Shown in pieces: positions 51,752 through 60,625 of a stretch of 64,000 bases of DNA; position 1 is the first letter of the stretch, and each line of letters opens with the position of its first letter. The stretch comes from CALINF01 sp039980455 (GTDB taxonomy: Bacteria > Pseudomonadota > Gammaproteobacteria > Pseudomonadales > Halieaceae). Made by a program: the position numbers and the translations under genes. The stretch spans positions 186,001-250,000 of the forward strand of contig JBDXCG010000006.1 of assembly GCA_039980455.1 (NCBI GenBank). Reading direction: 5' to 3'. Under the pieces are notes generated by a model. That model saw only the letters and a program-made list of their open reading frames with translations. It was not told the origin of the DNA and made no database searches.

Positions 51752-53452
51752 GTGGCAAAGCAACAAGTAACAGTGCCGGATATCGGCGGAGCGGAAGACG
51801 CAGAAGTCATTGAAATTTTGGTGGCGGTAGGCGACGAAGTAGAGCTGGAGCAGGGGCTAATCGTATTGGAGTCTGACAAGGCGTCCATGGAAATTCCTTC
51901 GACGGTAGCCGGTACAGTCACAGAGCTGCTCGTGAGCGAGGGTGATGAGCTATCAGAGGGCGCGCCGATCGTCGTTATGGAAGTCGCCGGGGAGGGCGCG
52001 TCACCTGAACCATCGCAGCAACCTGAACCCGCTCAATCAGAGCAGCCAGCAGTCGCTGAAAGCAAGCAAGAGAGCAACCATACTCCGGAGTCGGAGCAGC
52101 CTGACGCGTCCACTGCAGCACCTGCGGCCAGCAATTCAGGCGCAGGCGAGCAAAGTTCTGAAGTGACGGTGACAGTGCCTGATATTGGCACCGATGACGA
52201 AGTCGATCTGATTGAAATAGTGGTTAAAGTTGGCGATCACGTCGACGAGGGAGATTCCCTTGTGGTGCTTGAGTCAGACAAGGCGTCGATGGAAGTGCCG
52301 TCCAGCCACGCGGGAGAGGTGCTCGCGGTTCTGGTTGCTGAAGGACAATCTGTCAAACAGGGTGATAGCGTTGTAACGCTGCGTAGCACGGGTCAAGTTT
52401 CGTCTGCTGCAGCGCCTGCTTCAGCACCTGAGGCACAGGTGAATAAGCCTGCGACACCAGCAAGCAAAACGGCAACTGCACCAGCAGTTATACCGGCGGC
52501 TGCTCCTGCCGCTTCATCCGCACAGGGCGGTGCCGCTAGCGGTAGCAACGCTCATGCAGGGCCGGCAGTGCGCAAGCTGGCGCGCGAGCTTGGCGTTACG
52601 TTGGCCCAGGTAACCGGATCCGGACCTCGCCAGCGCATTTTGAAAGAAGACCTACACGCATTTGTGCAAACAGCGCTTAGTACTGCAGCTTCGGCGGGAG
52701 CAGCGACGTCTGGTTCGGGTATTCCGGCGGTGCCTGAAGTCGACTTTGCCAAGTTTGGTGATGTTGAAATAACGAAGCGTAGCAAGCTAGACAAATTGAC
52801 CGCTGCGAACATGCATCGTAGCTGGCTCAATGTGCCCCATGTCACTCAGTTCGATGATGCTGACATTACCGATCTCGAAGCATTTCGTGCGACGTTAAAG
52901 GCCGAAGCTGAAAGCCGTGGCACCAAAATCACACCCATGCCGTTCATATTAAAAGCCTGCGCTGTTGCGCTGCGCGACAACCCCAAGTTCTGTACGTCGC
53001 TTGCCTCTGGCGGCGAAGAGTTGGTTTACAAGAACTACATCCACATTGGAATGGCGGTTGATACACCAGCCGGTCTAATGGTGCCGGTGCTGCGTGATGT
53101 CGATAAGAAAACGATCTGGGAGCTGGCGAGTGAGGTTATCGAACTGGCCGGTAAGGCCCGAGATCGCAAACTTAGTCCACAGGAAATGCAAGGCGGCTGT
53201 TTCTCGATATCCAGCCTGGGCAATATTGGTGGTCGCGGTTTTACGCCAATAGTAAACACGCCCGAGGTGGGTATTCTTGGTGTTTCACGAGCGCAAGATC
53301 AACCCGTATGGAATGGGCAGACATTTGAACCGCGCAGAATGCTGCCGCTGTCGCTTTCTTATGATCACCGTGTGATCAACGGAGGAGATGCGGGTCGCTT
53401 TCTCACCCAACTCGCCTCACTGTTGAGCGATATTCGTAAGCTCAGTCTCTAA
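51752..53452 (+). CDS. aceF: Pyruvate dehydrogenase E2 component AceF
   Basis: The dihydrolipoamide acetyltransferase core of the pyruvate dehydrogenase complex, 566 residues. It has two lipoyl domains with lipoylated lysines near 43 and 177 (both in ESDKASME), Ala/Pro/Gln-rich linkers, a peripheral-subunit binding domain at about 270-305 (VRKLARELGVTLAQVTGSGPR), and the catalytic domain ending SYDHRVINGGDAGRF with His539. The position of the E. coli catalytic Asp is Asn here, as in Pseudomonas/Azotobacter-type E2p. It starts with GTG 38 bp after aceE. Confidence 0.97.
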   Translation: MAKQQVTVPDIGGAEDAEVIEILVAVGDEVELEQGLIVLESDKASMEIPSTVAGTVTELLVSEGDELSEGAPIVVMEVAGEGASPEPSQQPEPAQSEQPAVAESKQESNHTPESEQPDASTAAPAASNSGAGEQSSEVTVTVPDIGTDDEVDLIEIVVKVGDHVDEGDSLVVLESDKASMEVPSSHAGEVLAVLVAEGQSVKQGDSVVTLRSTGQVSSAAAPASAPEAQVNKPATPASKTATAPAVIPAAAPAASSAQGGAASGSNAHAGPAVRKLARELGVTLAQVTGSGPRQRILKEDLHAFVQTALSTAASAGAATSGSGIPAVPEVDFAKFGDVEITKRSKLDKLTAANMHRSWLNVPHVTQFDDADITDLEAFRATLKAEAESRGTKITPMPFILKACAVALRDNPKFCTSLASGGEELVYKNYIHIGMAVDTPAGLMVPVLRDVDKKTIWELASEVIELAGKARDRKLSPQEMQGGCFSISSLGNIGGRGFTPIVNTPEVGILGVSRAQDQPVWNGQTFEPRRMLPLSLSYDHRVINGGDAGRFLTQLASLLSDIRKLSL

Positions 53453-53559
53453 CAGTGCAAAGGGGCCCCTGCCATGCGCAGGTGGCCGCCTATCGCATTG
53501 GTGCCTGTTGGCATGGTTAGTGCTTTATCTTGGGGAGTTGAGCCCGTTGAGGAGAGTAC

Positions 53560-54492
53560 TTGACCGAATCTACCCAAAGTCCACGCATAACTGATTGGCA
53601 GGCCGCCTTGTTGGCTCGGCACCGTCTTGGACGAAACTATTTGAGTAGTGCACAAGAATGGTTCGACCCCCTGGCAAATTCGATCGCGGCGCACCATGAT
53701 GGTGCGCTCGGTCCTATACTCGTTGCCGTTAATGGGAGTCAGGGCTCGGGAAAGACGACGCTTTGCGACTATTTGCAGGCCGTTTTGACGGCGCAATACG
53801 GCAAACGCGCGCTGGCACTTTCGATCGATGACTTTTATCTCACCCGTCACGAACGTCAATGCCTCGCTGAAAGTGTTCATCCATTGTGCGCTACGCGTGG
53901 GGTGCCTGGGACTCACGACATCTCCCTGCTAAAGACCACGGTTGCCCAGTTACTTGATCCGGCGCGCAGCAGTGATGTCGTCATCCCGAGTTTTGACAAG
54001 GCCACTGATGACAGGAAACCGCCAAAGGAATTAGAACGCTGGTCAGGCGCGCTGGATATTGTGCTGTTGGAGGGTTGGTGCTTGGGTGTTCGGCCGCAGG
54101 AAGAACAAGCCTTGGAGATGCCGATAAACACCCTGGAGGAGCAGGAGGATAGCGACGGCGTCTGGCGGCGTTGGGTTAATCACTGTCTGGCCAATGACTA
54201 CCTGCCGCTGTATGACTGTGTGGATTTCTGGGTAATGCTGGCCGCGCCAGATTTCGACTGTGTGCTTGATTGGCGCAGTGAACAAGAGCAAAAACTGCGC
54301 GAGTCCCTAACGGATGATTCGATACCCAACGCATTGCAGTCGGCCGAGGATCTGCAACGGTTTGTGCAACACTATGAGCGCTTGACCAAAGAGTGCCTGG
54401 CGACATTGCCGGGCCATGTCGGGTATCTCTTATCTCTGGATGCTCAGCGTAATGTGCGTGCCGTCAGTCATCGATTGTTGGGTAGAACATGA
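53560..54492 (+). CDS. D-glycerate 3-kinase-like P-loop kinase
   Basis: A 310-residue P-loop kinase of the plant-type glycerate kinase/phosphoribulokinase-like group. Walker A is NGSQGSGKTTL (about 58-68), then SIDDFYLTRHER, the RGVPGTHDISLL stretch and FDKATDDRKPP, all typical for D-glycerate kinases that make 3-phosphoglycerate. The start is TTG at 53560, with GAGGAG upstream. It is the first gene of a glucosylglycerate operon and overlaps the phosphatase gene (ATGA). It would recycle glycerate freed by the phosphorylase into the 3-phosphoglycerate used by the synthase. Confidence 0.86.
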   Translation: MTESTQSPRITDWQAALLARHRLGRNYLSSAQEWFDPLANSIAAHHDGALGPILVAVNGSQGSGKTTLCDYLQAVLTAQYGKRALALSIDDFYLTRHERQCLAESVHPLCATRGVPGTHDISLLKTTVAQLLDPARSSDVVIPSFDKATDDRKPPKELERWSGALDIVLLEGWCLGVRPQEEQALEMPINTLEEQEDSDGVWRRWVNHCLANDYLPLYDCVDFWVMLAAPDFDCVLDWRSEQEQKLRESLTDDSIPNALQSAEDLQRFVQHYERLTKECLATLPGHVGYLLSLDAQRNVRAVSHRLLGRT

Positions 54493-55361
54493 ACGTCATT
54501 TCCCGACGACAAGCGATGGTTTTTAGCGATTTGGATGGCTCGCTACTCGATCACTATTCTTACAGCTTTGATGCCGCGCTACCGGCAATCGCTGAACTGG
54601 CCAGGCAGTCTATCCCATTAGTGCTGTGCTCAAGCAAGACGCGCGCGGAGATGGAGCAAATCAGAATCGCGATTGGCAATAATGCCCCCTTTATCGTGGA
54701 AAACGGAGCGGCGATTTTTATACCTCAGACGTGGCTCGAGGGCGCTTTCTCCACGTATTTCGCGGCGCTGGATCACGAGACGCTCCAATGCGCGGACGGA
54801 TATCTGATATACGCGACATCGGATACACGCGCTCGCTGGCTTGCAATCCTGGATCTGCTACAAGACGAATACGCTGGCGAGTTTGACCATTTTTCTCGTA
54901 TGGGTGTTGAAGGAATAGTAGAACTTACCGGGTTGAGCAAAGACGACGCTGCGCTGGCAAATCAGCGCGAGTTCAGTGAACCGGTGCATTGGCTGGGTAG
55001 TAGCGAGCGACGCGATGCATTCATTACCGAGCTAGAGTCTCGCGGCGCGACGGTTGCGCAAGGTGGGCGGTTTCTCGGCGTTACCGGTTCGTGTGACAAA
55101 GGCAGGGCGTTGCAATGGCTAGTGCGAGCAACTGCCGCATGCCTTGATCGCGAGTCCATTGATACGCTAGCGATAGGTGATAGCGGCAACGATTTGCCAA
55201 TGCTGGAGATTGCGCATACAGCGTTAGTTATTCGCTCGCCAGTGCATGATTTTCCTGCATTGTCTCGCGATTCCAGTGAAGGGGTAATGTACTCCGATAA
55301 GCCGGGCCCGGATGGCTGGAACGAAGGCGTAGCGGCGTGGTTGCAAGAGCGCAGATCATGA
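54489..55361 (+). CDS. HAD-IIB phosphatase, glucosyl-/mannosyl-3-phosphoglycerate phosphatase type
   Basis: A 290-residue HAD-IIB phosphatase. Motif I is VFSDLDGSLLDH, motif II is in LVLCSSKTRAEM, the lysine is in TGSCDKGRALQWL, and the last metal motif is IGDSGNDLPML. The pattern fits the mannosyl-3-phosphoglycerate phosphatase family, which also accepts glucosyl-3-phosphoglycerate. With the neighbouring synthase it should give glucosylglycerate, a compatible solute made under salt stress or nitrogen limitation. Confidence 0.9.
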   Translation: MNVISRRQAMVFSDLDGSLLDHYSYSFDAALPAIAELARQSIPLVLCSSKTRAEMEQIRIAIGNNAPFIVENGAAIFIPQTWLEGAFSTYFAALDHETLQCADGYLIYATSDTRARWLAILDLLQDEYAGEFDHFSRMGVEGIVELTGLSKDDAALANQREFSEPVHWLGSSERRDAFITELESRGATVAQGGRFLGVTGSCDKGRALQWLVRATAACLDRESIDTLAIGDSGNDLPMLEIAHTALVIRSPVHDFPALSRDSSEGVMYSDKPGPDGWNEGVAAWLQERRS

Positions 55362-55428
55362 ACTCAGTCGTAATCAAACTTAAGTCAGCAGCACGCTGCG
55401 ACAACCAAATTTTCGAGGAGTCTTAGCA

Positions 55429-56655
55429 ATGGGCGATTTTTATCAGAACGGGATTATCACAACCTTGCATAATCTCTCGGGACGCTCATTGGAGGATATG
55501 GAAGAAGAGCTGATGCTGTTCTCCAAGAAGCGTCCAATGGGGCTCATCCTGCCCTCTCTTTTTTCCGAGTTGGAAGGCGAGGCGCTGCCGCAGATTCTGG
55601 ATCATCTTGAACAGGTTCCTTATCTGAGTGAAATTGTTATTGGTCTGGACCGGGCTGATAAAGCTCAGTATGAGCATGCGCTCAAATTCTTCGGCCGATT
55701 GCCACAACATCACCGAGTGCTTTGGAATGATGGGCCTCGCCTGAAAGCGCTGGACGCCAAGTTGCAGGCTCAGGACCTGGCGCCCAAAGAGATGGGTAAG
55801 GGTCGCAATGTTTGGTACTGCATGGGCTACATTTTGGCCTCCGGCCGCGCCGAATCAGTTGCATTGCATGATTGCGATATTCTCACCTATGACCGATCTC
55901 TGCTGGCGCGATTGATCTATCCCGTAGCTAACCCGTCGTTCAACTATGAGTTCTGCAAGGGCTTTTACGCGCGTGTGGCGGATGGAAAAATTAATGGCCG
56001 TGTCAGTCGACTACTCGTCACACCGCTGTTACGCGCGTTAAAGAAGACACTGGGCGAGATGGAGTATCTGGAATACATGGACAGCTTTCGATACCCGTTA
56101 GCGGGCGAGTTTTCTTTCCGCCGCGATGTGTTGACGGACATTCGAATACCCAGCGATTGGGGTCTTGAGATTGGTGTACTCTCGGAGATGTATAGAAACT
56201 ATGCCAATAATCGACTCTGCCAGGCCGACATAGCGGATGTGTATGACCATAAGCATCAAGTGCTCTCGGTAGGAAATGACGAGGCCGGATTGTCCAAGAT
56301 GTCTATCGACATATCCAAAGCACTGTTTAGAAAATTGGCCACACGCGGGGTGATATTCAATTCAGAATTGTTTCGATCACTAAAAGCCGCCTACTATCGT
56401 ATCGCACTGGACTTCGTTGAGACTTACCACAACGATGCTGTGATGAATGGCTTAACGCTCGACATTCATACCGAAGAGAAAAGTGTTGAGTTGTTTGCCG
56501 AGAATATTATGAAGGCGGGAGAGGCGTTTCTGGATAGGCCAATGGAGCGCCCCTTCATCCCCAGCTGGTCGCGTGTCATCAGCGCGCATCCGGACATCCT
56601 CTCCGAATTGGCGACAGCGGTTGAAGAAGACCACGCCGAGTATATGGGTGGCTGA
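55429..56655 (+). CDS. gpgS: Glucosyl-3-phosphoglycerate synthase (GT81)
   Basis: A 408-residue GT-A-fold glycosyltransferase that moves glucose from an NDP-glucose to 3-phosphoglycerate. Signs are MGDFYQNGIITTLHNL at the start, LILPSLFSELEG, the metal-binding DCD in ALHDCDIL (about 148-150), and YPLAGEFSFRRDVL with DWGLEIGVLSEM, which form the acceptor site. It lies between the phosphatase and the phosphorylase. The ribosome binding site is GAGGAG-like (CGAGGAG) before the ATG. Confidence 0.92.
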   Translation: MGDFYQNGIITTLHNLSGRSLEDMEEELMLFSKKRPMGLILPSLFSELEGEALPQILDHLEQVPYLSEIVIGLDRADKAQYEHALKFFGRLPQHHRVLWNDGPRLKALDAKLQAQDLAPKEMGKGRNVWYCMGYILASGRAESVALHDCDILTYDRSLLARLIYPVANPSFNYEFCKGFYARVADGKINGRVSRLLVTPLLRALKKTLGEMEYLEYMDSFRYPLAGEFSFRRDVLTDIRIPSDWGLEIGVLSEMYRNYANNRLCQADIADVYDHKHQVLSVGNDEAGLSKMSIDISKALFRKLATRGVIFNSELFRSLKAAYYRIALDFVETYHNDAVMNGLTLDIHTEEKSVELFAENIMKAGEAFLDRPMERPFIPSWSRVISAHPDILSELATAVEEDHAEYMGG

Positions 56656-56658
56656 AGA

Positions 56659-58428
56659 ATGGTACACGACGCGATCGAAACGCTGGCCCTGCTGAAAGAG
56701 CGGGTTCAGCACCATCTTGAGGCAATCTACCACAGCACAGCCATTGATCTTAGCGTTGAGCAACTGGCGAATGAGTTGCTGGAAATTATGCGGCTGGGAG
56801 AGAACACACAAGAGCCTCGGCAGCATGTTAATCATTGGGATCAGACCGACACAGTAATGATCACCTACGGCGATAGTCTGCTGCAGGAAGGCGAATTGCC
56901 GCTGGTAACACTCAAGCATTTTTTGGAAAGTTATGCAGAGGGGTCGGTAAGCGCAGTACACATTTTGCCGTTTTATCCCTGGAGCTCAGACGATGGTTTC
57001 TCAGTGCTGGATTATTCCAGCGTGAATGAGTCGCTTGGCGGTTGGGCTGACATTCAGTCGATAGCACGTGACTTTGATCTGATGGCCGATTTAGTCATCA
57101 ACCATTGCTCATCACGCAGTCTCTGGTTTCAAAATTTTTTGAAGAATGAAAACCCCGGCGCCGACTATTTTTTTACTGCAGACCCTGCTGATGATTTGAG
57201 CCAAGTGGTGCGGCCAAGAACGTCCGGCCTGTTGCGTGAAGTCGCTGCTGTGGATGGCCCGCGCCATGTCTGGTGCACCTTCAGCCACGATCAGGTTGAC
57301 CTCGATTTCAGAAATCCAGAGGTACTGAAGCAATTTGTATCCATCGTGCGCGACTATCTCGACAACGGTATCCGAATTTTTCGTCTCGATGCCGTGGCGT
57401 TTCTCTGGAAGATACCCGGCACGACGTGCCTTAACCTTGATGAGACCCATGAGGTGGTCAGGCTTCTGCGCACGCTGGTAGAGCACGCGCGGCCAGATGC
57501 AGTACTGATAACCGAAACCAATATACCTAATCGCGAGAACCTCTCCTATTTTGGTAATGCCAATGAGGCGCACTGTGTCTACAACTTCTCTTTGCCGCCG
57601 CTGCTACTTAATACGCTGATTACCGGCGATTGTGGATACTTGAAGCAGTGGATGATGAGTATGCCTCCCGCCCAGCACGGCACCACCTATTTCAACTTTG
57701 TAGCCTCACATGATGGCATCGGGCTGCGCCCTGCAGAGGGGCTATTGTCAGATGAAGAGCTGCGGCGACTAATACGAACGATGGAGCAGTTTGGTGGGCA
57801 TGTCTCTTATCGCGCGCTCGAGAATGGCGAGAACAAACCCTATGAAATCAATATTGCGCTTATCGATGCGCTACAGGGAACAACGGCCGGTCGCGACGAC
57901 TTTGGGATAGAGCGCTTTGTCTGTGCACACGCTGTGATGCTTGGATTGGAAGGCATCCCTGGTTTGTATGTGCACAGCCTGTTGGGTACTCACAATGATC
58001 ACGATCGAGTTCGCCATACCGGTCACAATCGCTCAATCAATAGGCACCAATGGGATTATCCTGATTTGCAGGTGCAGCTGAAGGACGATTGCAGTGACCA
58101 TAGCCGGGTGTTCGCTGCGCTCAAAAATCTATTGTCTATTCGGCGTAAGCAAGCCGCTTTTCACCCCAACGCTACTCAGTTCACGTTACACCTGGGTTCG
58201 AAGTTGTTCGGCTTTTGGCGGCAGAGTATGGATCGTCGCCAGAGTATCTTTTGTATCAGCAACGTGAGCAGCGATACCCAGCCGCTATCTCTATCGGATA
58301 TTAATCTTATCGATACTCAAGACTGGGTGGATCTTATTAGCGGAGAGGCATTCGAGCGCACAGATATGGAGCTGCAAGTGGCTCCGTATCAGACGCTTTG
58401 GATTGCCAATGTAGTGAATCACGCCTGA
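56659..58428 (+). CDS. GH13 sugar phosphorylase, probable glucosylglycerate phosphorylase
   Basis: A 589-residue GH13 enzyme of the sucrose-phosphorylase-like subfamily. The nucleophile Asp is in IRIFRLDAVAFLWK (near 244), the acid/base Glu in VLITETNIPN (near 286), and the third acidic residue in FVASHDGIGLRP. Family members split sucrose, sucrose phosphate or glucosylglycerate with phosphate to give glucose-1-phosphate. Lying three bases after the glucosyl-3-phosphoglycerate synthase strongly favours glucosylglycerate. The operon can therefore both make and recycle this solute. It converges with a glycosyltransferase gene, overlapping by 10 bp. Confidence 0.88.
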   Translation: MVHDAIETLALLKERVQHHLEAIYHSTAIDLSVEQLANELLEIMRLGENTQEPRQHVNHWDQTDTVMITYGDSLLQEGELPLVTLKHFLESYAEGSVSAVHILPFYPWSSDDGFSVLDYSSVNESLGGWADIQSIARDFDLMADLVINHCSSRSLWFQNFLKNENPGADYFFTADPADDLSQVVRPRTSGLLREVAAVDGPRHVWCTFSHDQVDLDFRNPEVLKQFVSIVRDYLDNGIRIFRLDAVAFLWKIPGTTCLNLDETHEVVRLLRTLVEHARPDAVLITETNIPNRENLSYFGNANEAHCVYNFSLPPLLLNTLITGDCGYLKQWMMSMPPAQHGTTYFNFVASHDGIGLRPAEGLLSDEELRRLIRTMEQFGGHVSYRALENGENKPYEINIALIDALQGTTAGRDDFGIERFVCAHAVMLGLEGIPGLYVHSLLGTHNDHDRVRHTGHNRSINRHQWDYPDLQVQLKDDCSDHSRVFAALKNLLSIRRKQAAFHPNATQFTLHLGSKLFGFWRQSMDRRQSIFCISNVSSDTQPLSLSDINLIDTQDWVDLISGEAFERTDMELQVAPYQTLWIANVVNHA

Positions 58429-59822
58429 TGCGTTGCACCGATGTGCCTAGTGCTTTGCCAGCCTAGCTGCCTGCGAATATGACCTAGAGTTTGCTCAACG
58501 TCTACGGGTTGATCCGGGCGCAGTGACAACAGGTTTGGTTGCAGATTTTTGAGTGTATTCAGACTGACATCGGCAAAGCCAGCTGCTCGGATAGCATGCA
58601 CAAATTTCAGCGTGCGAAACCCGTCCAACCATTGATAGAGATGTTGTAGATAAGCAGTGCTATCTGCCGACTGCCGATGACAATGCGCGATGGCGTCTTC
58701 AAATCCCATCTCCACAAGAGCGGCGATAGTAGGATCAGCAAGGTTTGCTGGAAGAGTAGCCGCTAGCCGAGTTGGGTTTGCTGTCGCTGCAGTTTCGTTC
58801 GCCAGCTCTCTACACTCTGCCAGTAGCGCCTTGAGTGCCTCAAAGCATGCAGGATGATAAAAATTTGATAATGCGAGCAGCGCAGAGTGCTTAGAGGGCG
58901 CAGAGGAAACAGAAACGAGCGCATTGGTGGCTTCAAGTTCAGTGAGTAATGCGGCAACTGCAGGTCCTGTACCGAAGGGAACACGGTTCGAAACCCGAGC
59001 AGATAGCCTAATAGCTTGCCCATCTAACGTGTGTACGCCTCCAAGCTTGGCGACCTTATTGAGTAGGTAAAAATCCTCTCCTGCGGGGCGGCGAGGAAAG
59101 CCGCGCACAGCTGCATAGTCGAGTGCGTGTACAGCCAGGCAACTACCCAGCGTGTGAAATGCGTAGGGCGAACCTGCATATGCCAGCCCCAGAACGTAGT
59201 GATGCAATCGCAGTTCATACAGCAGGCAGCTTGCCTCGTTGTTGCGATCAGTCTGTAGGGTTTCCGCTGCGGCATGGATAAAAGGGAATGTAACAGCGCC
59301 GCGGGCAACAGATGCATTGGGTATCTTCAGAAAGTAGTCATCGGGCCATTGCGCATCTGCATCACTGCTGTACAGCCAGGGGGACGCTATGGATCCAGCA
59401 GCATGCCAGCCCAGCGCAATATCGCAGCCTAATTTTCGAGCGAGCCCAACGCCCTGCTTGCGCGGAGAGGGCCCGCTTCTGACCTCACTGTCTATCACCA
59501 GCAAATCAAGGCCGGTGGCCATTGATCTGATCTCACAGCCACGCCCTAGGTTGGCCTTGAGTTGCATTTCATTCAGCGCCGAACGCAGGGGTTGGTTAAC
59601 CGCAGTATCGGGGTCGGAGTCTGGCCGATTGATGACCGTGATCACCAGTATAGAACTTGCGCTCCGTTGCAGCGATCTGAGCCGATGCAAAAATGCTGCT
59701 GGCTCGGCGTACACAGGAATAACAACGCAGACATCCCATTGCCGATCGGGGGGAGGGGATGGGATTGATTCCTCCGCATAACCCGCAAGGTACTTCGTGA
59801 TGGTGTTGTCAATCGCTGTCAA
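58419..59822 (-). CDS. Putative family-A glycosyltransferase of unknown specificity
   Basis: About 467 residues. The N-terminal GT-A pattern is CVVIPVYAEPAAFLHRLRSL, with a DxD-type site in YSSDADAQWPDDYF and an acceptor-region stretch AGEDFYLLNKVAKLGGV. The C-terminal 150 residues are helical and unrecognised. I place the start at TTG 59822, which overlaps the miaE stop as TTGA, giving coupled translation. A longer ATG frame (59888) lies wholly inside miaE. It has no ribosome binding site of its own. Donor and acceptor are unknown. The closeness to glucosylglycerate genes is suggestive but the strand is opposite. Confidence 0.72.
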   Translation of the reverse strand: MTAIDNTITKYLAGYAEESIPSPPPDRQWDVCVVIPVYAEPAAFLHRLRSLQRSASSILVITVINRPDSDPDTAVNQPLRSALNEMQLKANLGRGCEIRSMATGLDLLVIDSEVRSGPSPRKQGVGLARKLGCDIALGWHAAGSIASPWLYSSDADAQWPDDYFLKIPNASVARGAVTFPFIHAAAETLQTDRNNEASCLLYELRLHHYVLGLAYAGSPYAFHTLGSCLAVHALDYAAVRGFPRRPAGEDFYLLNKVAKLGGVHTLDGQAIRLSARVSNRVPFGTGPAVAALLTELEATNALVSVSSAPSKHSALLALSNFYHPACFEALKALLAECRELANETAATANPTRLAATLPANLADPTIAALVEMGFEDAIAHCHRQSADSTAYLQHLYQWLDGFRTLKFVHAIRAAGFADVSLNTLKNLQPNLLSLRPDQPVDVEQTLGHIRRQLGWQSTRHIGATHQA

Positions 59823-60397
59823 TGTAACCGCGCACGAATGGGCAGTGATTTCACGATGCCTGCTTCGATGTCCAGTAGCTCGTCCCACCGGCTATCGATT
59901 ATGTCACGCGGTAGGTACTGTCCCGCCAGGTCGAGAAACAATTGGTAGTGCCTCTGCTCCGACCTGGCGATTGACTCGTAGAACTTTTTGATAGCTGGCT
60001 CCGTCAGGCCTTGCGCTACTAATGCAAAACGTTCCGCGCCGCGAGCTTCGATGATGCTGGCCGTCAGCAGACGGTCTAACATGTATTCATCTTTCCCCTT
60101 GCGAAGAGATTTTCGAAACTCAATAACGTAAGGGTCTTTCTCATCGGGCGCTGTCTGCAGTCCGCGCTTGTGTATCCACTTAACCACTTCCCGGTAGTGC
60201 GTGAGCTCTTCTATAGCCAGGTCGGCCATAGCGGTAACGAGGTCTATTTTGTCGGGGTAGTGCGATAGCATCGATACGGCCATGCCAGATGCTTTCTTTT
60301 CTGCCGCTGCGTGATCCAGCAAGAAGGCGTCGAAGTCACCCAGAACGGCATCTAGCCATTCAGTTGGGGTCTGATGACGAAGGGGTGAGTCGGACAT
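59819..60397 (-). CDS. miaE: tRNA 2-methylthio-N6-isopentenyladenosine hydroxylase MiaE
   Basis: MiaE is a diiron enzyme that hydroxylates the isopentenyl group of ms2i6A37 in tRNA. The product is 192 residues from the ATG at 60397 (MSDSPLRHQTPTEW). Diiron ligands are visible as DHAAAEKKASG, EELTHYREV (ExxH), EARGAERF and SEQRHYQLF (ExxH). A longer frame to 61018 runs antisense to fabV and is not coding. It diverges from fabV over 228 bp, where I see no gene, and is translationally linked to the glycosyltransferase downstream. Confidence 0.92.
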   Translation of the reverse strand: MSDSPLRHQTPTEWLDAVLGDFDAFLLDHAAAEKKASGMAVSMLSHYPDKIDLVTAMADLAIEELTHYREVVKWIHKRGLQTAPDEKDPYVIEFRKSLRKGKDEYMLDRLLTASIIEARGAERFALVAQGLTEPAIKKFYESIARSEQRHYQLFLDLAGQYLPRDIIDSRWDELLDIEAGIVKSLPIRARLH

Positions 60398-60625
60398 GGG
60401 ATAACCGGGTAGTGAAAGCTCGCGTATTGAACGGTATGAGCGTGAGAAACTCAACCCACTATGAAGCAGAATTCCACCTGATGACGTCGCCTTTGACCCC
60501 ATTCCAAGCGTATTCTGCTGTGCTACACTTCCGAGCTTTGCGGGTTGTGCAAACTGCGATGAACCTCTCTCGCTGTCGCTCAGTTCGTGTGTGCTCACTC
60601 TGAAGCTTGGGAACGTGACCAAAAG

